The notes under the pieces are model-generated. The model saw nothing but the letters and a program-made list of their open reading frames with translations, made no database searches and had not been told where the DNA came from. Positions 1 through 6,933 of a stretch of DNA of 17,817 bases are shown in pieces. Both the position numbers and the translations under genes were made by a program. The DNA lies in contig DCFU01000036.1 in assembly GCA_002319795.1 (NCBI GenBank), forward strand, positions 1 through 17,817, in the 5' to 3' direction. The DNA is from Megamonas sp. UBA1796. GTDB lineage: Bacteria > Bacillota > Negativicutes > Selenomonadales > Selenomonadaceae. The first letter of the stretch is position 1, and each line of letters begins with the position of its first letter.

Positions 1-38
1 AGCTGTTGCAGTTTTATAGTTTCTAAAGAAAAAGTCAT
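1..38 (-). CDS. 5' end of an unidentified leftward gene (runs off the window)
   Basis: On the minus strand a GGAGG ribosome binding site (47-51) lies 8 bases before an ATG at 38, which opens a stop-free frame to the window edge reading MTFSLETIKLQQ. A second in-frame ATG at 44 is only 2 bases from the same site, so 38 is the better start. Twelve residues are too few to name a family. The gene would be divergent from fumC. Confidence 0.4.
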   Translation of the reverse strand, partial: MTFSLETIKLQQ

Positions 39-170
39 ATCCATCGCCTCCGTATAGTATAGGATAAGCTTATAGCAGGAACTATACAAGTCTTGAATTT
101 TTGCGAATTTTGTGGTAATATAATAGTATAGAATGTATGGAATATAGCTTGTTTTTATAGCGTGAAAAGA

Positions 171-203
171 AAAGCGAATGCTGACGGAGAGCATTCGCTT
201 TTT
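171..203 (+). terminator. Intrinsic terminator hairpin, probably bidirectional
   Basis: An 11-bp perfect stem (171-181 pairing with 191-201, GCGAATGC/GCATTCGC core) with a 9-base loop is followed by a T run on the + strand. It is preceded by an A-rich run (164-173) that would give a U-rich tail on the minus strand. It sits between the leftward gene and the remnant at 239-466, and no intact gene in the window obviously uses it. Confidence 0.7.
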
Positions 204-238
204 AGTTTGTGACAAAACTGATAAGTGCTTTCAAGTGA

Positions 239-466
239 AGTATATTTGGCAGTAATTCACTTAGCAAGAAGGTATTTGCAGATTTATATGGAAAACCATA
301 TAAAGATAGTTTGCTTGTTTATAAGATAGATTATGCATTGAAATTGTAACTGGGAGTAGACCCTCTTGAAGTCCAATGGCAGCTTCTTGAAAAGTGGTGG
401 CCCGTGCTGGCGTCTATCGACACTATTGCAGAAGAATCTATTTATACGGATTTAAATTCCTGTTGA
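239..466 (+). pseudogene. Possible decayed gene fragment with one internal stop
   Basis: One frame stays open from 239 to the TGA at 464-466 except for a single TAA at 347-349. The two halves, in the same frame, read like ordinary protein: ADLYGKPYKDSLLVYKIDYA before the stop and LEVQWQLLEKWWPVLASIDT after it. There is no start codon with a ribosome binding site at its beginning and I recognise no family. It may be the C-terminal remnant of a lost gene, or a chance open frame. Confidence 0.35.
283..304. repeat. Perfect inverted repeat, 9-bp arms with 4-base spacer
   Basis: TTTATATGG (283-291) is repeated exactly inverted at 296-304 around AAAA. It lies inside the possible gene remnant at 239-466, about 290 bases before fumC, and could be a regulator site or a chance AT-rich palindrome. 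No T run follows it, so it is not a terminator. Confidence 0.45.
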
Positions 467-516
467 TAAAATTGGTAATTGTAGTAAAAACTAAACGAAA
501 ACATAAAAATATTCCT

Positions 517-545
517 TTGGCTATAGCTATTCAGATTCCTATGCT
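517..545 (+). promoter_or_regulatory. Weak candidate sigma-70 promoter for fumC
   Basis: TTGGCT (517-522) and TATGCT (540-545) are separated by 17 bases, each matching the consensus at 4 of 6 positions. It lies about 50 bases before the fumC start. This is only a pattern match; other start sites in this AT-rich stretch are possible. Confidence 0.3.
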
Positions 546-596
546 TATGCTTTTTTGCCTAACACACAAGAATAAAAATGTTCTAGGAGGGATAAA

Positions 597-1985
597 ATGG
601 AATATCGAGTAGAGAAAGATTCTTTGGGCACCGTACAAGTTCCATCGGACAAGTTATGGGGTGCTCAAACGGAACGGAGTTTGGAAAACTTTTTAATTGG
701 GACTGAAAAAATACCCTTGGAAATGGTTCGAGTTTTTGCATTGTTAAAAAAAGCAGCGGTACAGGTCAATGAAGAATTAAAGTTGATTGACGCAATTCGG
801 TCGCATGCGATTCAACAAGTATGTGATGAGATTATTGCGGGAAAATGGAACGATCAGTTTCCTTTAGCAGTATGGCAAACAGGTAGTGGAACGCAGTTTA
901 ATATGAATCTTAATGAAGTTATTGCGCATCGGGCAAACCAGTTGTTGGAAATCGTAGGAGAAAGTATTCGTGTTCATCCAAATGATCACGTGAATCGCTC
1001 GCAAAGCTCTAATGATATTTTTCCTACTGCGCTGCATGTTGTTTCTTTGATATTGGTAAAAAAACAACTTTTACCTGCTTTGACGGATTTGGCAGCAGTA
1101 TTTGAAAAAAAATCTCAAGAATTTTCCGAAATTATTAAAATAGGTCGTACACATTTAATGGATGCAACACCATTGACTTTAGGACAAGAAATCAGTGGTT
1201 GGAGTGGAATGCTGCAACGAAATAAATTTTTGCTGGAAACTGGTCTTGATTTTATTCGTAATCTAGCAATGGGAGGTACTGCAGTAGGTACTGGAATAAA
1301 TACTCATCCAGAATTTGCTCAAAGAATCGCGACAAAGGTCAGTGAATTAACGGGAGAAAATTTCTATACTGCACCTAATAAATTCCAGGCACTTTCCAGC
1401 AAAAGTGAGTTAGCTGCATTACATGGCTTATTGAAAGCATTGGCTGCTGATTTAATGAAGATTGCTAACGATGTACGTTGGCTTGCAAGTGGACCAAGAT
1501 GTGGTATAGGTGAAATTAGGATTCCTGCTAATGAGCCAGGAAGCTCTATTATGCCCTCAAAGGTGAATCCTACCCAAGCTGAAGCCTTGACGATGGTAGC
1601 AGTACAAATCTTCGGTAATGATGTCACGGTTGGTTTTGCAGCCAGTCAGGGCAATTTCCAATTAAATGTATTTATGCCAGTTGTGGCATATAATATGATT
1701 CAAACAATTAGATTATTGAGTGATGCTATGAATTCTTTTCGAAAAAACTGCGTGGAAGGAATAGAACCAAATTTAGAGAAGATTGAAAAGAATTTGCAGG
1801 AATCACTCATTTTGATTACCGGTCTAGTGCCTATTATCGGCTATGATAAATCTGCTGAAATTGGAAAAAAGGCTGCGAAAGAAAATTTAACGCTAAAACA
1901 GGCGGCAATGGCATTGGGATATATTGCTGAATCTGATTTTGATTTTTATATGGATCCTCAGCGATTGATTCATCCTGCTGAATAA
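597..1985 (+). CDS. fumC: Class II fumarate hydratase (fumarase C)
   Basis: Reversible hydration of fumarate to L-malate in the cytoplasm, in the TCA cycle or its reductive branch. The 462-residue length is usual for the oxygen-stable, iron-free class II enzymes. The superfamily landmarks are in order: GSGTQFNMNLNE (96-107), HPNDHVNRSQSSND (127-140), GRTHLMDATP with the His (186) expected from E. coli FumC, and the signature GSSIMPSKVN (315-324) carrying the catalytic serine loop. The asparagine-rich HVN.SQSSND block and overall match favour fumarase over aspartase, though the two families are close. AGGAGG at 585-590 sits 6 bases before the ATG. No strong terminator follows, only a weak 7-bp hairpin. 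It shows no link to the catabolic cluster further right. Confidence 0.93.
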   Translation: MEYRVEKDSLGTVQVPSDKLWGAQTERSLENFLIGTEKIPLEMVRVFALLKKAAVQVNEELKLIDAIRSHAIQQVCDEIIAGKWNDQFPLAVWQTGSGTQFNMNLNEVIAHRANQLLEIVGESIRVHPNDHVNRSQSSNDIFPTALHVVSLILVKKQLLPALTDLAAVFEKKSQEFSEIIKIGRTHLMDATPLTLGQEISGWSGMLQRNKFLLETGLDFIRNLAMGGTAVGTGINTHPEFAQRIATKVSELTGENFYTAPNKFQALSSKSELAALHGLLKALAADLMKIANDVRWLASGPRCGIGEIRIPANEPGSSIMPSKVNPTQAEALTMVAVQIFGNDVTVGFAASQGNFQLNVFMPVVAYNMIQTIRLLSDAMNSFRKNCVEGIEPNLEKIEKNLQESLILITGLVPIIGYDKSAEIGKKAAKENLTLKQAAMALGYIAESDFDFYMDPQRLIHPAE

Positions 1986-2008
1986 ATAACGCATTATAAA
2001 TCGTTATT
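1985..2008 (+). terminator. Weak hairpin directly after fumC
   Basis: AATAACG (1985-1991) pairs with CGTTATT (2002-2008) around a 10-base loop, immediately at the fumC stop. It is followed by A residues rather than T on the + strand, so it is not a classic intrinsic terminator; it may protect the mRNA 3' end. Confidence 0.25.
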
Positions 2009-2452
2009 AAAAAAATCATAGAATCAAATTTTTGCAGTGAATCAAGATATATTATTAAGAAGCCACCACTAGCCGTAGAATAAAACTGTATTGGACTATC
2101 TAAAAACGAATATGGAAACACAATCACTTGCCTATTATAGAACGAGCTAAGTAGTTGCAATATTTCGTTATGGATTTTTGGTTTGTGCTTCGCAAGCTCT
2201 GAACAGCATGAGGGGAAGACTTGCTCGCATGTTATAATTGTATCTTGTATAGAAACGGTGGGTCGTCTTTTAGGTAAACTGTATATTCATATTGCTGCAC
2301 AGTCTGTCATCCCGAATATGCGGCAATAAAGCGTATGTTTACTCACGTCGAGGGAGCAGCCAAAGTACTAGATACAGGCTGGGGGATTTTTCTCAAAATA
2401 TAGAATACTGCTGTGGAAGTTATAATCTGGTATAAGAAAGCTTTTTGATTGT

Positions 2453-2486
2453 TTGATTGAATAGTACATTTTTTATAGCATAAAAT
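2453..2486 (+). promoter_or_regulatory. Candidate promoter of the chemotaxis receptor gene
   Basis: Two overlapping pattern matches exist: TTGATT (2453-2458) with TAGCAT (2476-2481) at 17-base spacing, and TTGAAT (2457-2462) with TAAAAT (2481-2486) at 18. Either would start transcription about 30-45 bases before the ATG at 2523. I did not see a clear motility-sigma (sigma-28) promoter. Confidence 0.4.
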
Positions 2487-2507
2487 ATTTTATCCATAAA
2501 ATTGTAC

Positions 2508-2516
2508 AAGGAGAGA
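2508..2516 (+). promoter_or_regulatory. Ribosome binding site fixing the receptor start
   Basis: AAGGAGAGA lies 6 bases before ATG 2523. An upstream in-frame TTG at 2502 has no such site and would place the binding site inside the gene. Confidence 0.8.
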
Positions 2517-2522
2517 TGTAAA

Positions 2523-4244
2523 ATGAATTGGTTTGGTAATCTGAAGGTTAAGCAAAAGTTATATGTTTTAATCACAGTTTTTAGTATTGCAGTTATTACC
2601 ATAGGGGTTCTTGGATATGTGAATTTAAAAAAAAGCAGTCAAAGTATGGATACTTTGTATATGGTTAATGTAAAAGCAATAGAATTGACAGATGATTGCA
2701 GGTTGGCTCAGAGAAGAATTCAGGCCGATTTATTTGCGTTGATGGTTACAACAGATGATAATGAAAATAACAGGCTGTCAAGTGATATTGCTCAATCAAG
2801 GGAGCGCTTTGATAATGATGTGGTGCAATATGAACAGCTCCCACTTAATCCACAACAGAAAGCTGAGTTGGAATCTGTAAAGACTATAGTGGCGCAGTAT
2901 CGCGCTGCAAATAAAGAAGTTCTTGCTTTAGCGGTACAAAACAAGAACGAAGAAGCTTACAACCTGTTTCAAGCAAAATCGGCACCATTAGCAGATCAAA
3001 TTTTTGATAAATTTAGAGCAATTTCGGCTGAAGCCAATAAAAATTCGGAGCAGATGAACCAAACAGCAAAAGAAGATGTCATCCGCTCTAGCATGACATC
3101 TATTGGTATTACAGTGCTTGCCTTACTAATCGGGTTGACTGTTGGAGCATTGATTATAAAACAAATTACGATGCGTTTGAGTGATTCGGTGAAATTCTTA
3201 GGCGATATTGCTTCTGGAGATTTTTCACAGGACGTGGCAGAACATAGCATGAAAGATAAAAGCGAATTTGGTGCGTTATCGCAGTCTGTTGATCGGATGA
3301 ATCGAAATATTCGGGCGTTAATTAAACAGTTATTGAATACCTCTGAGCAATTGGCGGCAGCATCGGAGGAATTAACAGCAAGTGCAGAACAATCAGCGCA
3401 GGCATCAAATCAAGTTGCCGAGTCAATTATAGAAGTCGCTCAAGGTGCTGAAAAACAATTGGAAATGGCTATTACGACAAATCATATTGTAGAAGAGATG
3501 GCAAAGGGGATTCAGCAGGTGAGTGAAAACACCGTTGAAGTGGCTCGGTCTACAGATAAGACGTCAACGGCTGCTATAGAAGGCGGTAAAGCTATTGAAA
3601 AAACCGTTCTACAAATGGGAACTATTGAAAAACGAACGGGGGAAACAGCGAATGTAATCGGTGAATTAGAGGATAAATCGAAACAAATCGATAACATTGT
3701 CGGGTTAATTTCAAATATTGCTGATCAAACGAATTTATTAGCTTTAAATGCGGCTATCGAAGCAGCCAGAGCGGGTGATGCTGGCAGAGGCTTTTCTGTG
3801 GTGGCAGAAGAAGTCAGAAAACTGGCTGAACAATCAGCACATGCGACAAAAGATATCACGGAATTGATTGTTGATGTACAAGCAAAAACAAAAACTGCCG
3901 TTGATTTTATGAATGAAAGTAAATCTGAAGTCAAAATGGGAGCGGAACTGGTTGATTTGGCTGGTGCGAATTTCAATGAAATATTGACGATGATTAAGGG
4001 CATATCTGATGAACTTAATGAAATATCGGCAGCGACCGAGGAATTGACAAGTGGAACCGAAGATGTTGTTTCTGCTGCGAGCAGTATCAGCGGGGAAACG
4101 AAAAAAACATCTGAAGCTACGCAGACCGTTTCGGCAGCAACTGAAGAACAATCCGCTTCCATGCAGGAAATAGCATCGGCAAGTACACACTTATCCCAAA
4201 TGGCAACGGAGTTACAAAATGAGATACAAAAATTTAAAGTGTGA
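2523..4244 (+). CDS. Methyl-accepting chemotaxis protein, 4HB sensor type
   Basis: Membrane chemoreceptor of 573 residues that signals through CheA/CheW to the flagellar motor. The short N-terminal tail is followed by TM1 (about 12-32), an extracytoplasmic helical domain (about 35-188) resembling the four-helix-bundle 4HB_MCP sensor, TM2 (about 190-212), a HAMP linker (about 213-267) and the long helical signalling domain. The hairpin tip shows the hallmark IADQTNLLALNAAIEAARAG followed by GRGFSVVAEEVRKLAEQS. The C-terminus ends in QKFKV with no CheR/CheB-tethering pentapeptide, common in Firmicutes. Start ATG 2523 is set by AAGGAGAGA 6 bases upstream. The ligand cannot be read from the sequence; closeness to the catabolic cluster would allow sensing of a related compound, but the 300-base gap and separate promoter make that speculative. 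Confidence 0.93.
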   Translation: MNWFGNLKVKQKLYVLITVFSIAVITIGVLGYVNLKKSSQSMDTLYMVNVKAIELTDDCRLAQRRIQADLFALMVTTDDNENNRLSSDIAQSRERFDNDVVQYEQLPLNPQQKAELESVKTIVAQYRAANKEVLALAVQNKNEEAYNLFQAKSAPLADQIFDKFRAISAEANKNSEQMNQTAKEDVIRSSMTSIGITVLALLIGLTVGALIIKQITMRLSDSVKFLGDIASGDFSQDVAEHSMKDKSEFGALSQSVDRMNRNIRALIKQLLNTSEQLAAASEELTASAEQSAQASNQVAESIIEVAQGAEKQLEMAITTNHIVEEMAKGIQQVSENTVEVARSTDKTSTAAIEGGKAIEKTVLQMGTIEKRTGETANVIGELEDKSKQIDNIVGLISNIADQTNLLALNAAIEAARAGDAGRGFSVVAEEVRKLAEQSAHATKDITELIVDVQAKTKTAVDFMNESKSEVKMGAELVDLAGANFNEILTMIKGISDELNEISAATEELTSGTEDVVSAASSISGETKKTSEATQTVSAATEEQSASMQEIASASTHLSQMATELQNEIQKFKV

Positions 4245-4494
4245 TATAAGCTAAAAAAAACGGCAGCATTCTTTGCGAGAGACTATTGTTAGAGCCACTT
4301 GCACCATATTTGCCGTCGGGAGAAAACTGGTTGTATCAGACGATGTTGTTTGTAGATCAATCAAGCGGAAATTGCCTGCAGAGTATTGAATCTATGGTCG
4401 TTGGGGATAGAAAAGGCGGGCCAGGAATTTAATGTATTAAATAAAATTCACTGGTTTAAGGAGATGCTATATATTATTCACTGTAAACTATTGA

Positions 4495-4523
4495 TTGAAA
4501 AATTCCTATAAGTATTTTATAAT
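4495..4523 (+). promoter_or_regulatory. Near-consensus sigma-70 promoter of the regulator gene
   Basis: TTGAAA (4495-4500, 5 of 6) and TATAAT (4518-4523, 6 of 6) are spaced by exactly 17 bases. Transcription would start near 4530, giving a leader of roughly 25-30 bases before the regulator start at 4557. Confidence 0.75.
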
Positions 4524-4542
4524 AGATTCATTCATAGATAAT

Positions 4543-4552
4543 AGAAGGTGAT
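4543..4552 (+). promoter_or_regulatory. Ribosome binding site that selects a TTG start
   Basis: AGAAGGTGAT is an excellent complement to the 16S rRNA 3' end. Its GAAGG core is 8 bases before TTG 4557, whereas the GTG at 4548 lies inside the site itself. Confidence 0.7.
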
Positions 4553-4556
4553 CGGA

Positions 4557-5426
4557 TTGGTAACAAAAAAGGCATTTCAGAGTGTTGAGGAACTTGAAGT
4601 GATGCTCATGCAAGTAGCAAAAGAATCACCGATTTATCGAAAAATTGCCTTATATATTGAGAAGAACTATTTGCGTATCATATTCATGACAGCCAATGAG
4701 TTGGCGGAAAAAATGGGGGTAAGCCAAGGCAGTGTGTCGCGTTTTTTTATCACGCTAGGTTATCATGGGTACAATGAATTTTTGCGTAATCTGCAGCGCC
4801 TTGTGAGTAAGCAGTTGACTGCACCACAGCGCTTGCAGTATAGTAAGGAAAATCATCAGGATAATCCTCTGCGGACCATAATGGATGTAGAACTTGGCAA
4901 TATGGATGAACTCTTTGATATTATGCAGGGTGAAGACTATGACAAAATGCTACAGATGATTCTCTCAGCAAAACCGCTAGCATTGATTTCCGCGCGCATG
5001 TCCGCGACTATACTACCTTATGTAGGTTATATCCTGCATAAGATGCGGCCTGATGTGAGTACGGTGGTGCCAGACACACCGGAGTGGGAAGCATTAGAAT
5101 TGAGAGATCCTAGGCAAGTGAACATCCTGGCAGTGGCATTCCCACGTTATCCGAATGTACTCATTCGTAAATGTGAGAGCCTGAAGAAGAAAGGATTTTC
5201 AATTTGTGCACTTACCGATAGTCGTTTTTCGCCTATATCTGATTTGGCCAATGGTTGTGTTTTGGTATCTGTTACGACGTCATCCTTATTTGATATTTAT
5301 AGTACACCTATAGCTTTTTTTAATCTTTTGTTGCGTGATGCAGCAAAGCAGATGCCTGAATTAGAATCGCGTATGGAAAAGATTGAGGAGCTTGAACGAC
5401 GGGATAATGTATATTTTACAAATTAA
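4557..5426 (+). CDS. MurR/RpiR-family transcriptional regulator
   Basis: About 289 residues, close to the usual RpiR length. The N-terminal helix-turn-helix (roughly 30-80) contains TANELAEKMGVSQGSVSRFF followed by LGYHGYNEF, the typical RpiR pattern. The C-terminal half (about 125-260) fits a SIS fold, with AVAFPRYPN, a CESLKKKGFSICALTDS strand-helix-strand unit and SPISDLANG. Classical family members sense phosphosugars through the SIS domain; the neighbourhood here contains imidazole and amino-acid catabolism, so the effector is probably a pathway compound, but that is inference. TTG at 4557 is preferred over GTG 4548 because of the ribosome binding site position. It has its own promoter, reads in the same direction as the cluster, and is the obvious candidate for controlling it through the palindrome near 5602-5625. 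Confidence 0.88.
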   Translation: MVTKKAFQSVEELEVMLMQVAKESPIYRKIALYIEKNYLRIIFMTANELAEKMGVSQGSVSRFFITLGYHGYNEFLRNLQRLVSKQLTAPQRLQYSKENHQDNPLRTIMDVELGNMDELFDIMQGEDYDKMLQMILSAKPLALISARMSATILPYVGYILHKMRPDVSTVVPDTPEWEALELRDPRQVNILAVAFPRYPNVLIRKCESLKKKGFSICALTDSRFSPISDLANGCVLVSVTTSSLFDIYSTPIAFFNLLLRDAAKQMPELESRMEKIEELERRDNVYFTN

Positions 5427-5489
5427 AATAAAAATCAGAACTCGCGTTGTAAAAATTTGTAAAGGTCAATAATAAATACAAATAAGGTA

Positions 5490-5518
5490 TTGACTTTTTG
5501 CAAAAGTAAGACTATCAT
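5490..5518 (+). promoter_or_regulatory. Strong candidate promoter of the catabolic operon
   Basis: TTGACT (5490-5495, 5 of 6) and TATCAT (5513-5518, 5 of 6) are separated by 17 bases. Transcription would start near 5525, about 20 bases before a strong intrinsic terminator and about 128 bases before the first structural gene. Confidence 0.65.
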
Positions 5519-5543
5519 ATAGACATATAATCGTAAAGCAAAG

Positions 5544-5582
5544 GCGCTTACTGCAAAACAAGCAGTATGCGCTCTTTTTTTT
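5544..5582 (+). terminator. Intrinsic terminator; possible leader attenuator of the operon
   Basis: The 11-bp stem (5544-5554 with 5562-5572, outer GCGC, inner ACTGC/GCAGT, one T-T mismatch) closes a 7-base loop and is followed by TC and eight T residues. It could simply end the regulator transcript, but the good promoter at 5490-5518 lies between the regulator stop and this terminator. The hairpin would therefore fall in the 5' leader of the operon mRNA. Confidence 0.85.
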
Positions 5583-5601
5583 ACCTTCATGAAAATAATA
5601 C

Positions 5602-5625
5602 CATCATTTCTACGAAATAATGATG
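5602..5625. promoter_or_regulatory. Palindrome upstream of the operon, candidate RpiR operator
   Basis: CATCATT (5602-5608) is exactly inverted as AATGATG (5619-5625). Nested within is a second, slightly offset palindrome, ATTTC (5606-5610) TAC GAAAT (5614-5618). The site lies between the terminator and the first gene. It could bind the RpiR protein, or fold in the RNA as a 7-bp stem. I found no matching copy in front of the regulator gene. Confidence 0.4.
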
Positions 5626-5638
5626 AAAACATTAATAT

Positions 5639-5643
5639 AAGGA
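5639..5643 (+). promoter_or_regulatory. Ribosome binding site deciding the amidase start
   Basis: AAGGA abuts the first ATG (5644) but is 9 bases before the in-frame ATG at 5653, so the latter is the likely start. Confidence 0.6.
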
Positions 5644-5652
5644 ATGATTAGG

Positions 5653-6933
5653 ATGCAGCGTAAAGTGATAGTAGAGAATGTGTATGAAATAAATTCAGCC
5701 CGACTGATGTGCAGGTTGAAGGAATTGGCGAAAATTGGCCGGAATAAAAATGGTGGAATTGACCGGCAGTTGGCAACTCCAGCAGATATAGCGGCCAGAA
5801 AATGGCTTATCGGCTGTTGGCAGAAGGACCTTGGACTGGAAGTAAAAATCGACCCAATTGCAAATCTTTGGGGAAAGGTGCCAAATGCAGGTAATTGCAA
5901 GAAACCAATTGTATTGGGTTCCCATCACGATACGGTTCCGAATGGTGGAATGTTTGACGGTGCCTTAGGCGTGCTTATGGCGACTGAAGTCAAGCAGACA
6001 TTGCAGGAAAATGATGTTGAATTACTTCATCCGCTTGAGGTAGTGTCTTTTACTGGTGAAGAGCCGAATTCCTTTTCGGTGTCGACACTCGGAACAAAAG
6101 TTCTCAGTGGGCGCCTACAGATTGATGATCTGGTCAAGATAAAGGATCGTTATACAGGAGAAAGTCTGCAGGATGCAATCAGCCGTTTGGGCGGAGATAT
6201 TATGCAGGTGCCAGCGGCAAGACTAGATTCGGATAGTATAGCTGGATTCTTGGAATGCCATATTGAACAAGGCCGACACCTTTTTGATCAGCAGGAGTCA
6301 GTGGCTGCGGTCACCTGCATCACGGGTATTTACCGCGAAATCATCACCATTACCGGAGAGGCAAATCATGCAGGAACTACTTGTCTGAGAAACCGCAGAG
6401 ATGCGTTGGCGGCGGCATCGGAGGTTTGCCTGGCAGTAGAAGATATCATGCGATGCTCAGGTATGGAAGATATCGCGGCAACGATTGGTAGGATTGCCGT
6501 TCAGCCAAATACGTCGAATATCATTCCTGGTACAGCCGTACTCACATTGGACCTTCGTACGGCAGATTCCGGAAAGCGCAGGCAAGCCTTGGAAAAATTA
6601 CAGGAAGGTATTCAGAAAATTGCAGCTCGTCGCCATATCTATATTGAGCGCTGCCTGAATCTTGATCAGGCAGAAATGCCGATGGACTCAAGCATTATCG
6701 AGGCAATAAGCGATGCGGCTGCGGCAAATGGTGAAAAAAGGCGATTGCTTGTGAGCATGGCAGGGCATGATGCGGCGAATATGGCTCGGATTACCAAAGC
6801 TGGGATGCTTTTTGTACAAAGCGTTGATGGTTACAGCCATTGCCCACAAGAATATACCAATGAGGCAGAAATCGCCAAGGCTGCACAGGTCATGTTGGAT
6901 GCGGTACTTCTTTTAGATAGGAGGCTGGCCTAA
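5653..6933 (+). CDS. M20-family Zn amidase, hydantoinase/carbamoylase group
   Basis: A 426-residue cytosolic binuclear metallo-amidase related to N-carbamoyl-L-amino acid hydrolases and allantoate amidohydrolases. Visible metal and catalytic elements are GSHHDTVPNGG with His91 and Asp93, FDGALGV with Asp102, the Glu136-Glu137 pair in FTGEEPN, CHIEQG with His203, and SHCPQE with His396. The NHAGTT motif (239-243) begins the lid/dimerisation domain, and AGHDAANM (370-377) is present. Where many carbamoylases have EEGSRF or EEGARF, this protein has EEPNSF. In this operon it may hydrolyse N-formyl-L-glutamate (or N-carbamoyl-glutamate) to glutamate as the last step after HutU, HutI and the HutF-like deiminase; that assignment is inference. 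Its TAA shares a base with the next ATG (TAATG), implying translational coupling. Confidence 0.85.
   Translation: MQRKVIVENVYEINSARLMCRLKELAKIGRNKNGGIDRQLATPADIAARKWLIGCWQKDLGLEVKIDPIANLWGKVPNAGNCKKPIVLGSHHDTVPNGGMFDGALGVLMATEVKQTLQENDVELLHPLEVVSFTGEEPNSFSVSTLGTKVLSGRLQIDDLVKIKDRYTGESLQDAISRLGGDIMQVPAARLDSDSIAGFLECHIEQGRHLFDQQESVAAVTCITGIYREIITITGEANHAGTTCLRNRRDALAAASEVCLAVEDIMRCSGMEDIAATIGRIAVQPNTSNIIPGTAVLTLDLRTADSGKRRQALEKLQEGIQKIAARRHIYIERCLNLDQAEMPMDSSIIEAISDAAAANGEKRRLLVSMAGHDAANMARITKAGMLFVQSVDGYSHCPQEYTNEAEIAKAAQVMLDAVLLLDRRLA

Larger units (their letters stand above)
39..596. other. Intergenic region upstream of fumC
   Basis: This gap holds a terminator hairpin (171-203), a possible gene remnant (239-466), an inverted repeat (283-304) and a weak candidate promoter (517-545). 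A short open frame from 394 that runs into fumC has no ribosome binding site and looks non-coding. Confidence 0.6.
1986..2522. other. Intergenic region between fumC and the chemotaxis receptor
   Basis: I see no confident gene here. One + frame is open from 2141 to the TAA at 2327-2329 (62 codons) without a start and ribosome binding site, and a minus-strand frame overlaps the end of fumC; neither resembles a family I know. I looked for a c-di-GMP-I riboswitch, which often precedes chemotaxis receptors in Clostridia, and did not find its conserved segments. A candidate promoter lies at 2453-2486. Confidence 0.5.
4245..4556. other. Intergenic region upstream of the RpiR regulator
   Basis: No intrinsic terminator for the receptor gene is visible. 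A + frame is open from 4250 to the TAA at 4430-4432 (60 codons) and contains readable stretches such as LPSGENWLYQTMLFVDQ, but it lacks a start with a ribosome binding site and a recognisable family. The right end holds the regulator promoter (4495-4523). Confidence 0.5.

Noticed and set aside
394..612. 72-codon + frame running into the fumC start
   Set aside because: Starts at GTG with no ribosome binding site, overlaps the good fumC start, and has low-complexity composition; the remnant frame at 239-466 overlaps it.
1834..2160. Minus-strand frame overlapping the end of fumC
   Set aside because: Half of it is antisense to fumC and no ribosome binding site or recognisable domain was found.
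2160..2500. c-di-GMP riboswitch before the chemotaxis receptor
   Set aside because: Looked for the conserved GGGCAAACC and GACGCAAAGC-type segments of the GEMM-I class and found neither.
4260..4316. ACGGCA...TGCCGT pair after the chemotaxis gene as a terminator
   Set aside because: The arms are about 45 bases apart with no T run after them, so this is not a credible terminator hairpin.
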